Origin: Caryophanales bacterium UBA3260
Lineage (GTDB): Bacteria; Bacillota_I; Bacilli_A; RF39; UBA660
Reading direction: 5' to 3'
Length of the DNA: 10,752 bases
NCBI GenBank assembly: GCA_002362595.1
Contig: DEUO01000028.1
Span: forward strand, 1 to 10,752
The position numbers and the translations under genes are program-made. This document shows positions 1-8,040 of this stretch, piece by piece; position 1 is the first letter of the stretch, and each line of letters begins with the position of its first letter. The notes under the pieces were generated by a model. That model was not told the DNA's origin, made no database searches, and was given only the letters and a program-made list of their open reading frames with translations.

Positions 1-10
1 GCTTTTTTTA

Positions 11-3000
11 CTACAATGTTTCATATGTATCTTCTTCACCTACTTCAGAAATTACTTTAATTAAGACTGTTGTATTTCCATCTACATAATATCCAAAATT
101 CTTTTCTAGTTTTGCAGAAAGAACTCTTGAAGTCAATGTTGATTTTATCGTATATTGTGATCCCATTCCATTACCAATCCAAATACCCTTAGTACCAGAA
201 ATTGTATCTTTATACCATGAATCAAATTCACGCTTCTTAAAGTTATCAGAAGAATCAATTAAGATAAAATGTATCTTTGGCATTCCTTTTATCATTGAAA
301 CAAGTCCACTATAAGCACCTTCAAATTCAGACCCCATAACATTCTTAAATTTATCTATTCCAATAATAAAGCATACATATTCACCATATTCAGAAATAGC
401 ATCACTATCAAACCCAGCTTCTTTGTATTTATTATATATATCAAAAGCAAACTTTCCAAATACTTTAAAATTATCAGCAACATTATTATCACAATAAGTT
501 ACTACACCATCATATTCCTTATAAGCCTTTTCCATATCAAATACATAACAATCTTTACCAAGTAATTTAGATACTTCTTTAATTAACATACTACCAAAAT
601 TTCTAATATCCATAAATTCCATACCAGTAACAATATTAACTGTATTCTTAGTTAAATCTAAAGACCTAATATCAAGAGATTCTTTCTCAACACCAATTGG
701 AATAGATTCAACACCTTTTAACATATCTGAACAATGAGAAATAGTAACAACATCTGGTAATACAGGAACTTTAGGAGCACTATCTTGATATGTTTCACAT
801 AAATTTTTTATCTTCTCTAAAACAAAATTATTATAATTTTCAATATCTGTAGGAACAGCTGCTTGGAACTCATAAACGCTGTCCAATTTAGCTAAACCAC
901 GACCGCTTATATTAGCTGGTTCTAACTTTGTTCTAGAAAGCAAAGTAGAATAATCATACTTATCATTCATTTGGAATACAAAATGATTAGGTAAATATTG
1001 AGCAAGCCTTGATCTAATACCATTAGAAGTTGATGAAGTCATTATAAAATATACACCATATTTCTGACAATCACGACATATCGTAGACAATATATCAAAA
1101 GTTGCTTCACCATAATTTTCATTATATAATTCAAAACCATTAATAATAACAATTACATTAGGCAAAACCTTACCAGTTGATTTTAAATATGAAGTATAAT
1201 CTCCTCCATAATCAGAGAACATTTTCTTACGATTATTTATCTTATCAGAAATCATCTTCCATAAATTAGTTACTTTATCAACATCATTTTGTAATATAAC
1301 ATCTCCTACTTGTGGAGCTTTACGATACATTTTTAAAGTCTCAGAACTAAAATCTAATAAATACATATTTAATTCATAAGGAGAATAAGTAGTAATACAA
1401 GAATAAACTAATGAATTAATCATTTCTTCTTTACCACTATCTGCCATACCATAAATTATCCAGTTACCACCTTCTGTAATTGGCATAGTAAGTAACCCTT
1501 GTTTCTGTAAATCAGGAGCATCATATTCACCTACTACTGGATTAATATTACAATCGACTTTCTTATATTCGTATTTTTCCTTTAATCCATCAATATATAT
1601 AACAGCTGGCAAAGCATTAAGCCATAACTGCTTAACTTTAATATTTTCCTTTTTAGCAATATCAACTAAATATTTCATAACATTAGGTAACTCTTCACCT
1701 TTAAGTACACCTGAAACATTATTTTTACCATCATCTACTACTTTAATTGGCATACCTAAGTTATCTACAAATGAAATATCAGTATCAATCTTTTTCTTTC
1801 TTACATCTGATTCATAATACGGTGAGCCAGTCCATGCTGACTGACCTAAAGCAAAGTATTCATCATAACCAACTTGTAAATAGAAACGACCAGTTTCTTT
1901 TAATGAAGCAGCATCAGGTCTCTTAATCATTTCTTGACTATCAGATCTATCTTGAACTTTTAAACATACCCTAAATCTAGAGTTTGACCATATTTGGTCA
2001 TTAACTACACCACTAGGTTTTTGTGTTGCTAAAATCAAGTGTACTCCTAAAGAACGACCAATACGAGCAGCTGAAATTAGTTCATTCATAAAATCTGGCT
2101 GTTGACTTTTTAACTCAGCAAACTCATCACTTACAATAAACAAATGGGCAACTGGTTCACTTACTTGACCATTTCTATACATACGTTGATATTTATAAAT
2201 ATCGATTGTTGATTCACCAACTTTATCTCTTGCTTGATTAAAAATAGCTTGTCTTCTCTTCAACTCACTTTGTAAAGATGCTAAAGAACGATTTATCTCA
2301 CTAACATCAAGGTTTGTAATTGTACCAGCAAGATGTGGTAATTTAAGCCCCGTCTCTCTATTTTCAAAAGCACCTGCTAATCCTCCACCTTTATAATCAA
2401 TTAAAACAAACTGTACTTCATAAGGATGAAAATTAACTGCTGTACTTAAGATAAATGTAATAATAAATTCTGATTTACCACTACCAGTCATACCAGCTAT
2501 AAGTCCATGTGGTCCATGTGCTTTTTCATGTAAATCTAACTTAAACAATTCTCCATACTCATTAACACCAACAGGAACTGCTAAAGTATTAATTGGATCA
2601 CTTTCCTTCCATTTAGACAAAGCATTTAATTGATTAACATTTGATACATTATACATTTCCAAAAAAGAATAAGTAGCTGGAAGTTGATACTTACCACCAT
2701 TTAATGCTATTGGTATATTAGAAAGTACATAAGTATATTTTTCTAAAGAACCATACATAAAATCTGGAACAAAATTAATTCTCTTACTATCAGTAAGTAC
2801 TCTTTCAAATACTCCACCAGTTCTTTCATCAACACTAATAAAGTGTTCTACCTCATTAGGTAAAGAGTTAAGTTTTTCCGTAAATATAACTAAACTAATA
2901 CCAACATATTCTTCAGAAGTTAAAACAGTATTAATTATTCCTACATTTCTTACCAGATCAATATCATCAGTAATAATTAAATATCTAGTGCCTAGCTTAA

Positions 3001-4669
3001 ATGATGGCTGAGAATCTCCAATTGCTTTACTTTCTCCTGCTTCCTTTAAACTATTAATTAGTTCTTCAAAATAAGCACTTATTTGATTAATTTCATCAAT
3101 ATTTGTACCAAAGAATCTTAAATTCTTATTATCATCCCAAAAATAAGGACAATTCTTAATATCTTCCCAAAATCTAGCATTTTCAACATTAGTAAAAACA
3201 CAAACCTTTAAAGAATCATATCCATGATATGCAAATATTTGTAGTAACAATCCACGTAAAAAAGGATTAGTAACAGATTTATGACCAATAACACCCGTAA
3301 TATATTTATCAACAAAAGAATAAGTAACAGGAACATTCTCAAGCATACTAGTTTCTTTCTCTAGTTCACGTAAATATCCCATTAAATTATCGTCTTCCTC
3401 CATAGAGAAATGCTCATCAGGATAATTAATTTTAAAGAAAGGAGGAATAGAACCAATACCTAATCTAATAGATAAGAAGTCATAATCATCCATATTCTTT
3501 TCCCATAAATTACGTTTCTTAAATAGTATAATATCTCCAACATCTTTTAAAGGAATATACTTATCTATAAGTATTTGTTGTTCTTTTCTCATTTCTGTTA
3601 AAAACTCTTCACGCTTTTTATTAACATACATACTATAAGTTTCTTGTCTTTTTCTTTCATAAACTTTCTTTTTATGTTTAGTATACATCTTATTAGCTGT
3701 AGGTAAAACTAACATACATACAAGCATAGCTAACGCTGTTAATAAAGATGGTAAAGCTGACTTAAATTCAACAGTTCCATTTAAGACTCCAATTAAAGTA
3801 CTAACACCACTCATCATTGAAGTCATTCCCATCATCATCATAGAACCCATTGTTAATATTGCAGGCATTTCTTCTTGCTTCTGAGATTGAGGTGGCGGAT
3901 CGATTACTAAAGTTTTATCTTCTATTCTTTCATCAAAACGTGGTGGCTTTAAAAAATAGTCATCTTTTTTATACATTTCAATAACAGGATCTGGATCAAC
4001 GGGTATTTTACTATAATCTAAAGTTGGCAATTGTCTAATACTAAACATTTGAGAATCAAACTTAATTAACTTATTAGGATTATTTATAAAAAATATATCC
4101 TTAATAATAGACAATTTCATACCTAAAATAAATATAGTATCACCATATCTTAAATCAGTTGAATCTGTAGGAACCCCATTAACATATAAAGGTATCGTTA
4201 AATTAAGATTAGTAATAGAATAAGAACCATTATTATAAGATATTTTCAATTGATTTCTTGAAATACCTGGTTGTTCATAAGAAATAATATTAGGAAAATT
4301 TGAATTATTATCTTGGGCACCATTATTGCCAATATACCAAGCATTAGTTGTATTTAAAACAGCAGGAGTTAATTGTAATTGTAACACATTTTCATCGTAT
4401 ACAGGACATGTATAAATAACATAGTTTTCCCCTAATAATACATTTTTTAAAGTATAAAACTTTTCTTTCTCTAACAATACTTCATCAACTGGATTTCCAT
4501 TTCTAAATACTTTAACATCACTATTACTCTTTAAAATCCAATTACCATCAACCGCCTGTACACTAACTAAGTTTTCTTTATCAGAGTTTAAAATCCAATA
4601 ACTACCGAAAATTTCTTTTGGTAAAACTAAATTAACTAGCTTCGTCGCATCCATTAACATAATTTTCAT
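11..4669 (-). CDS. essC: EssC/YukBA-type T7SS motor ATPase (FHA-FtsK/SpoIIIE)
   Basis: This is the membrane-bound ATPase that recognises and drives WXG100/LXG substrates through a type VIIb secretion system. Counting from the chosen ATG (1552 aa), residues 1-90 and about 110-195 look like two divergent FHA domains (ISRNQ and LYVNGV in the second). Two transmembrane helices follow at about 270-296 and 304-323, then a basic helical linker, a D0-like domain (about 445-690) and three FtsK/SpoIIIE modules. D1 is intact: Walker A GMTGSGKS at 726-733, Walker B LFIVSDE ending at 849, and LILATQKPSG after it. D2 has GMADSGKE at 1074-1081 and no acidic Walker B. D3 (about 1320-1552) has no P-loop. The length suits EssC (about 1480-1500 aa in Staphylococcus and Bacillus). 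A GTG at 4678 is in frame, but GGGAGAG at 4678-4684 overlaps it and is well spaced for the ATG at 4669. The gene has its own promoter behind a terminator and ends in TAG at the left edge. Family assignment is firm; the precise substrates are unknown. Confidence 0.95.
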   Translation of the reverse strand: MKIMLMDATKLVNLVLPKEIFGSYWILNSDKENLVSVQAVDGNWILKSNSDVKVFRNGNPVDEVLLEKEKFYTLKNVLLGENYVIYTCPVYDENVLQLQLTPAVLNTTNAWYIGNNGAQDNNSNFPNIISYEQPGISRNQLKISYNNGSYSITNLNLTIPLYVNGVPTDSTDLRYGDTIFILGMKLSIIKDIFFINNPNKLIKFDSQMFSIRQLPTLDYSKIPVDPDPVIEMYKKDDYFLKPPRFDERIEDKTLVIDPPPQSQKQEEMPAILTMGSMMMMGMTSMMSGVSTLIGVLNGTVEFKSALPSLLTALAMLVCMLVLPTANKMYTKHKKKVYERKRQETYSMYVNKKREEFLTEMRKEQQILIDKYIPLKDVGDIILFKKRNLWEKNMDDYDFLSIRLGIGSIPPFFKINYPDEHFSMEEDDNLMGYLRELEKETSMLENVPVTYSFVDKYITGVIGHKSVTNPFLRGLLLQIFAYHGYDSLKVCVFTNVENARFWEDIKNCPYFWDDNKNLRFFGTNIDEINQISAYFEELINSLKEAGESKAIGDSQPSFKLGTRYLIITDDIDLVRNVGIINTVLTSEEYVGISLVIFTEKLNSLPNEVEHFISVDERTGGVFERVLTDSKRINFVPDFMYGSLEKYTYVLSNIPIALNGGKYQLPATYSFLEMYNVSNVNQLNALSKWKESDPINTLAVPVGVNEYGELFKLDLHEKAHGPHGLIAGMTGSGKSEFIITFILSTAVNFHPYEVQFVLIDYKGGGLAGAFENRETGLKLPHLAGTITNLDVSEINRSLASLQSELKRRQAIFNQARDKVGESTIDIYKYQRMYRNGQVSEPVAHLFIVSDEFAELKSQQPDFMNELISAARIGRSLGVHLILATQKPSGVVNDQIWSNSRFRVCLKVQDRSDSQEMIKRPDAASLKETGRFYLQVGYDEYFALGQSAWTGSPYYESDVRKKKIDTDISFVDNLGMPIKVVDDGKNNVSGVLKGEELPNVMKYLVDIAKKENIKVKQLWLNALPAVIYIDGLKEKYEYKKVDCNINPVVGEYDAPDLQKQGLLTMPITEGGNWIIYGMADSGKEEMINSLVYSCITTYSPYELNMYLLDFSSETLKMYRKAPQVGDVILQNDVDKVTNLWKMISDKINNRKKMFSDYGGDYTSYLKSTGKVLPNVIVIINGFELYNENYGEATFDILSTICRDCQKYGVYFIMTSSTSNGIRSRLAQYLPNHFVFQMNDKYDYSTLLSRTKLEPANISGRGLAKLDSVYEFQAAVPTDIENYNNFVLEKIKNLCETYQDSAPKVPVLPDVVTISHCSDMLKGVESIPIGVEKESLDIRSLDLTKNTVNIVTGMEFMDIRNFGSMLIKEVSKLLGKDCYVFDMEKAYKEYDGVVTYCDNNVADNFKVFGKFAFDIYNKYKEAGFDSDAISEYGEYVCFIIGIDKFKNVMGSEFEGAYSGLVSMIKGMPKIHFILIDSSDNFKKREFDSWYKDTISGTKGIWIGNGMGSQYTIKSTLTSRVLSAKLEKNFGYYVDGNTTVLIKVISEVGEEDTYETL

Positions 4670-4677
4670 ACTGGCCA

Positions 4678-4684
4678 CTCTCCC
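4678..4684 (-). promoter_or_regulatory. Ribosome binding site deciding the essC start
   Basis: GGGAGAG on the minus strand ends 8 bases before the ATG at 4669. It physically overlaps the in-frame GTG at 4678, which would have no usable Shine-Dalgarno. The ATG at 4669 is therefore preferred, shortening the protein by three residues. Confidence 0.6.
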
Positions 4685-4698
4685 ATATTCTATACAAA

Positions 4699-4727
4699 AT
4701 TATAACTTAAATAAATTTTAATTACAA
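4699..4727 (-). promoter_or_regulatory. Predicted sigma-A promoter for essC
   Basis: On the minus strand TTGTAA (4722-4727) and a perfect TATAAT (4699-4704) are separated by 17 bases. Transcription would start near 4692, giving an untranslated leader of about 23 bases to the ATG at 4669. It lies just downstream of a hairpin terminator, so essC may be transcribed separately from the four genes before it. The -35 matches 4 of 6 consensus positions; the intergenic DNA is AT-rich, so chance matches are possible. Confidence 0.55.
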
Positions 4728-4730
4728 TAT

Positions 4731-4763
4731 AAAAGGATTTCTTTTTCTTAGAAATCCTTTTTT
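4731..4763 (-). terminator. Hairpin terminator between the 906-aa gene and essC
   Basis: A perfect 12-bp inverted repeat (AAAAGGATTTCT at 4731-4742, its complement at 4750-4761) flanks a 7-base loop. On the minus strand it directly follows the stop codon of the 906-aa gene and is trailed by TTTTATATT, a short U-tract. The T-run is longer on the plus strand (six T at 4758-4763), so it could also stop plus-strand transcription, though no plus-strand gene is present. Partial read-through into essC is possible. Confidence 0.75.
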
Positions 4764-7482
4764 AATTATTTTCTATATTTTTATTTTCTTCTGTTTCTTG
4801 ATTAACAAAATCTAACCCCGTTCCAAATTCTTCATAATTTGGATTATCTTTCATTGGAGGTATTATCAAATCTTGATTTTGTACATCTGTTTCTTCGCTA
4901 TTCTCTGTAGTTTCTTTTATCTCTTCTTGCGAAGCATTACTATTATCTACTACTACATTATTATCTTCTTGAATATTATTTTCACTATCTGATGTAGTAA
5001 CAATAGTGCTTGTTTCAACTACCTTTAATTCACTAGAAGTATTTTCTTCCTTCTTACCATCTTTATCTACTTTTTCAAGATATATTAAACGTTTCTTTCT
5101 CTTTTCAATAATTTTGTGATGAGTATATCTATAAGTTGAATAAAGTAATATAATTGCAATAATTAGCAAGATAAAAGCTATCCAATTTATTATCTTTAAT
5201 GCTTTTAATAATGCAGATATTATAGCACCACCAACTGTTACTCCAGTTGCAACCTGTGAAATTGTTTCATCAGACGGAAGTAAGTAAGATTCTACACTAC
5301 TAGCAGTTGCTTCTTCAGTAAGTTTTTTCTTTTCATTATTATCTTTGTCATTTTCACTATCAGGTGCAGCAACTTGATGTTGTTTAGATAATTTCTTATC
5401 ATCATCACTATCACTTGCGGATGTTCCATAAGAATTATTTTTACTCTTACCAAATTTCTTTGTTTTATCATCATTATTTTGTTCTGTTGTAGAAGCTACT
5501 TTATTACTAACTGTTTCTGCCTTATTTTGATTAGAAGCTTCTGTTGATTTTTCCAAAGTATCAGCAAATGTATTATTATTATAAACTTTACCATTACTTA
5601 CATTAGAAAGATTATTATTTACTGATGTACTACTACTTGTTGTTCCATTTAAACTACTAATTAAATCTTTAGCACTTGTTCCTGGCATACCAGAAGCAGA
5701 TGGTGTTGTAACAGTTGTTGCTGTAGGTACATTCATGCCAGAAGATGCTGAAGGTAAATCCATAGAAGGCATATCAGGAATTGCTGCATTAGCACTTTCT
5801 ACTTTATTACCAATTGTTGTTCCAACACCAATTGTCATCGCTGCAACTCCTGCTCCAGCTACCTTACTATCTGCTTTTCCCGAAGCTATATTATCTATAC
5901 TTGTTGCTAAACCACTTTGATTATTGGATGTCTTTCCAGTATTTAAATCTTGATTGATGTTTGGTACTGGAGTTGAATCTTTAGAACCAGTTTCTACTTT
6001 AGTTTCAACAACTACTTTTTCTTCAGATTGTTTTACAGGTTCTGGTTCATTAGAAACAACAGGTTCCGTTTTCTCAGCTTGAACAGGGTTTTCATTCTTA
6101 ACTGGTGCTGGCTGTGGTGCCGGTTGTGTATTAGTTTTTTCAGTATGTTGTGGTTGTTGTCTTTGTGGTTGAGGTGTTGGATTCTGTTGTTGTGCTTGTT
6201 GTTGAGGTTGCTCTTGCTGAGGCTGTTGTACTCGTTGTTGCGGAGCTGGAGCCTGAGCTTGTTGTTGAGGTTGCTGTGCAGGTGCAGATTGCTGTGCTTG
6301 TGGAGGTTTATTTTGAGATTCTTTCTTAGGAGCTGGTTTTTGACCATCACCATCTTTTTTATCTTTCGCTTTTAAAGTATCCATTCCAATATTGTCTAAA
6401 TCTTTTAATCCAGCACTCGCACCAATGAACGTCGCAACATCAACTGGACTATCACTACCAGGTACCTCTTCATCATCTAAATAAACTTCTTCAAACTCAC
6501 CATTTAGTTGGAAGCCACGATCATCATACGCAGGCTCTTCTTCATCGTCTTTTTCCTTAAGAGTATTAGATGCATTTCTGGCACCAATAAACATTGATAC
6601 CATAGCTCCACCTAAATTCAGATAATCGTGTACTTTCTCTTTAGTTTCATTATCTAAATTTAAACCAGTAACAAAACTAGCTGTATCATAGACATTAACA
6701 AACCCATCACGATAATCTTGATTTTCAGAATCGCCCCAAGCTTGACTATTAATATAATCAAAAACTTGCCTTCCAGCTTCAGTCAATTCTTCATCTATTT
6801 CATTTTTAAAATCATCAAAAGAATAATTTCTAAGATTCAAATATGCATTCTTAACATCATCAGATACCATACAATTTAATGCATCTTTCATAGATAATTC
6901 GTTTCCATCCTCATCGATGAAAATTTTCGTTAAATCGTCATTTTCAGTTAATCTACCATAAATAAGAGTTACTCCTCCAAAAGTCGTCCCAATAATAGGA
7001 TGACCATCACTCAAATTAGAAATAAAGTTAGCAGCTCCTGAACTAATCCCCGCATTAACCAATTTATCTCTTGAAATAGCTACTTCAGAACCACTACCAA
7101 AATATCTAAACTTTTTAGATTTTTCAGACTCATATAAATCTATTCTTTGTTGTTCAAAATCATCAACAAAATCTTCTATCTTCTCTAAAGCATTTATAAT
7201 TGTATTTATTTCTTCTATAGTACCATCTAATTCATTAACTTTATTATAAATATTTCTTGCATAACTTTTAAATTCTCTTGCATTATTTCTATAATCTTTT
7301 ATTGGTTCATCGCCATCTTTAAGCCCTGCTATATATATTAAAGGAGAATAAATGTCTAATTCTGAATCTACTCTTGATCTCCATTCTAAAGATGATAAAT
7401 TTGACTTAAGTCCTCTTCCTAAACTTCTTAACTCAGAAATAACAGAAGAGAAATCTCCTTTATTAATTTTCAATGATGACAT
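4762..7482 (-). CDS. T7SS-associated membrane protein with helical N-terminus and Pro/Gln-rich stalk, unknown function
   Basis: I do not recognise a named family for this 906-aa protein. Visible regions are: a helical, coiled-coil-prone N-terminus (1-125) with SLEWRSRVD at about 31-39, loosely like the helix-turn-helix of WXG/LXG targeting domains; a probably folded segment (130-305); an acidic linker (310-340); a Lys/Pro then Gln/Pro-rich stalk (372-460); a Glu/Val-rich stretch to 500; a small-residue hydrophobic patch (541-558, with GTTIG); a Ser/Thr/Asn-rich low-complexity stretch (575-740); and one strong transmembrane helix (763-784) followed by KRKKR and an acidic C-tail (803-906). There is no signal peptide. 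By the positive-inside rule the C-tail is cytoplasmic. Where the N-terminal 750 residues sit depends on whether 541-558 also spans the membrane. The start has a strong GGAGGTG at 7488-7494. It is the last gene before a terminator, after three small helical proteins, and is followed by essC. It could be a structural or surface part of the secretion machine or an LXG-like substrate. Confidence 0.85.
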   Translation of the reverse strand: MSSLKINKGDFSSVISELRSLGRGLKSNLSSLEWRSRVDSELDIYSPLIYIAGLKDGDEPIKDYRNNAREFKSYARNIYNKVNELDGTIEEINTIINALEKIEDFVDDFEQQRIDLYESEKSKKFRYFGSGSEVAISRDKLVNAGISSGAANFISNLSDGHPIIGTTFGGVTLIYGRLTENDDLTKIFIDEDGNELSMKDALNCMVSDDVKNAYLNLRNYSFDDFKNEIDEELTEAGRQVFDYINSQAWGDSENQDYRDGFVNVYDTASFVTGLNLDNETKEKVHDYLNLGGAMVSMFIGARNASNTLKEKDDEEEPAYDDRGFQLNGEFEEVYLDDEEVPGSDSPVDVATFIGASAGLKDLDNIGMDTLKAKDKKDGDGQKPAPKKESQNKPPQAQQSAPAQQPQQQAQAPAPQQRVQQPQQEQPQQQAQQQNPTPQPQRQQPQHTEKTNTQPAPQPAPVKNENPVQAEKTEPVVSNEPEPVKQSEEKVVVETKVETGSKDSTPVPNINQDLNTGKTSNNQSGLATSIDNIASGKADSKVAGAGVAAMTIGVGTTIGNKVESANAAIPDMPSMDLPSASSGMNVPTATTVTTPSASGMPGTSAKDLISSLNGTTSSSTSVNNNLSNVSNGKVYNNNTFADTLEKSTEASNQNKAETVSNKVASTTEQNNDDKTKKFGKSKNNSYGTSASDSDDDKKLSKQHQVAAPDSENDKDNNEKKKLTEEATASSVESYLLPSDETISQVATGVTVGGAIISALLKALKIINWIAFILLIIAIILLYSTYRYTHHKIIEKRKKRLIYLEKVDKDGKKEENTSSELKVVETSTIVTTSDSENNIQEDNNVVVDNSNASQEEIKETTENSEETDVQNQDLIIPPMKDNPNYEEFGTGLDFVNQETEENKNIENN
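6103..6345 (-). repeat. Low-complexity Pro/Gln-rich coding tract
   Basis: Residues about 380-460 of the 906-aa protein are almost entirely Gln, Pro and Ala, with runs such as PQQQAQAPAPQQ and PQQEQPQQQAQQQ. The DNA is a degenerate series of TTG/TGG-type triplets read on the plus strand. Such tracts usually form extended flexible stalks and can vary in length by slippage. The bias also opens long reading frames on both strands here, which are not genes. Confidence 0.8.
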
Positions 7483-7497
7483 AATATCACCTCCATC

Positions 7498-7704
7498 CTA
7501 GTTCCATTTTTTCTTACTATCCATACTAGCTTTATTTTTGCGCATATATGCATTAGCATCGCTAAGCTTTTTTATTATTGAATCTATCTTTTGCGTTATA
7601 TTACTAACTGAATCTTGATTATCTACAATCATTAAACTTATTTTATTTTTACATTCATTTAAATCGCTAATTATTCTATCTATATTATTAAACTTATCAT
7701 TCAT
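7498..7704 (-). CDS. Small helical T7SS-associated protein (68 aa), unknown
   Basis: This is a 68-residue, charged, all-helical protein with no signal peptide or membrane segment and a basic C-terminal end (KKKWN). It starts 12 bases after the previous stop codon with GAGGG eight bases before its ATG. Its TAG stop sits just before the GGAGGTG of the 906-aa gene, so the two are probably translated together. Two amphipathic segments (about 5-27 and 30-52) could form a short helical hairpin. The position directly before a large gene in a T7SS operon resembles the small helical partner (Lap/DUF5082-like) proteins that accompany LXG proteins. No family match can be claimed from sequence alone. Coding status is supported by the ribosome binding site and tight packing. 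Confidence 0.72.
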   Translation of the reverse strand: MNDKFNNIDRIISDLNECKNKISLMIVDNQDSVSNITQKIDSIIKKLSDANAYMRKNKASMDSKKKWN

Positions 7705-7716
7705 ATACTAAACCCT

Positions 7717-8040
7717 CTATGCCTTTTCTTGATATATATTACTAACTTCTGAAGCAGTTGCATTATTGGTATTATATATACTTTTTAATTGTGTAGACCA
7801 AGTTTCTAACAAAGAACAAGCATCATTACCGCTAGTACTATTATCTATCCATATTTCTTTTAGTTTTCTTCCAACATCTCCATATAAACCACAACTACTA
7901 TTTTCATTTACTTGTAAAGTTTTATCTACTTCATCATTTATGACTTTTAGTGAAGCTTTTATTTCTGCAAGACATTCATCAAATTCATTTATATAATTTA
8001 ATACTCCATCTGCTGAAAAAGATTCTGTTTTACTAGACAT
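7717..8040 (-). CDS. WXG100-like helical protein lacking the WXG motif (107 aa)
   Basis: This 107-residue protein has the size and two-helix layout of the ESAT-6/WXG100 superfamily. Helix 1 spans about 10-44, a Gly/Ser-containing turn about 45-56 (SSCGLYGDVG), and helix 2 about 57-100. The turn carries LYG instead of W-x-G; tryptophans occur only in helix 2 (W64, W81). Its ATG overlaps the stop of the preceding WXG100 gene as TAATG, which suggests translational coupling and equal production. That fits a heterodimer with the preceding protein or a partner for the 906-aa protein, as with LXG-associated helical proteins. It has no signal peptide, so export, if any, would go through EssC. Membership of the superfamily is inferred from size, helical pattern and operon position. 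Confidence 0.8.
   Translation of the reverse strand: MSSKTESFSADGVLNYINEFDECLAEIKASLKVINDEVDKTLQVNENSSCGLYGDVGRKLKEIWIDNSTSGNDACSLLETWSTQLKSIYNTNNATASEVSNIYQEKA

Noticed and set aside
4670..4678. GTG at 4678 as the start of EssC
   Set aside because: It overlaps the only good Shine-Dalgarno; the ATG at 4669 has proper spacing. The difference is three residues.
4731..4763. Hairpin read as a terminator of a plus-strand gene
   Set aside because: The T-run is longer on the plus strand, but no plus-strand gene exists upstream of it; its place directly after the 906-aa stop codon fits minus-strand use.
5292..5474. 60-codon minus-strand frame within the 906-aa gene
   Set aside because: It is a Lys/Ile-rich shadow in another frame, with no start signal.
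5735..5920. 61-codon plus-strand frame
   Set aside because: It is antisense to the Ser/Thr-rich part of the 906-aa gene, has no Shine-Dalgarno, and its hydrophobic content mirrors the opposite strand.
6033..6353. 106-codon minus-strand frame rich in Asn, His and Leu
   Set aside because: It is an out-of-frame reading of the same low-complexity tract inside the 906-aa gene, with no sign of coding or a frameshift.
6028..6375. 115-codon plus-strand reading frame rich in Leu, Arg and Trp
   Set aside because: It is the antisense image of the Gln/Pro-rich tract of the 906-aa gene. It has no ribosome binding site and a composition set entirely by the opposite strand.
7766..7996. 76-codon plus-strand frame opposite the 107-aa gene
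   Set aside because: It is antisense to a well-supported gene in a tightly coupled operon and has no start signal.
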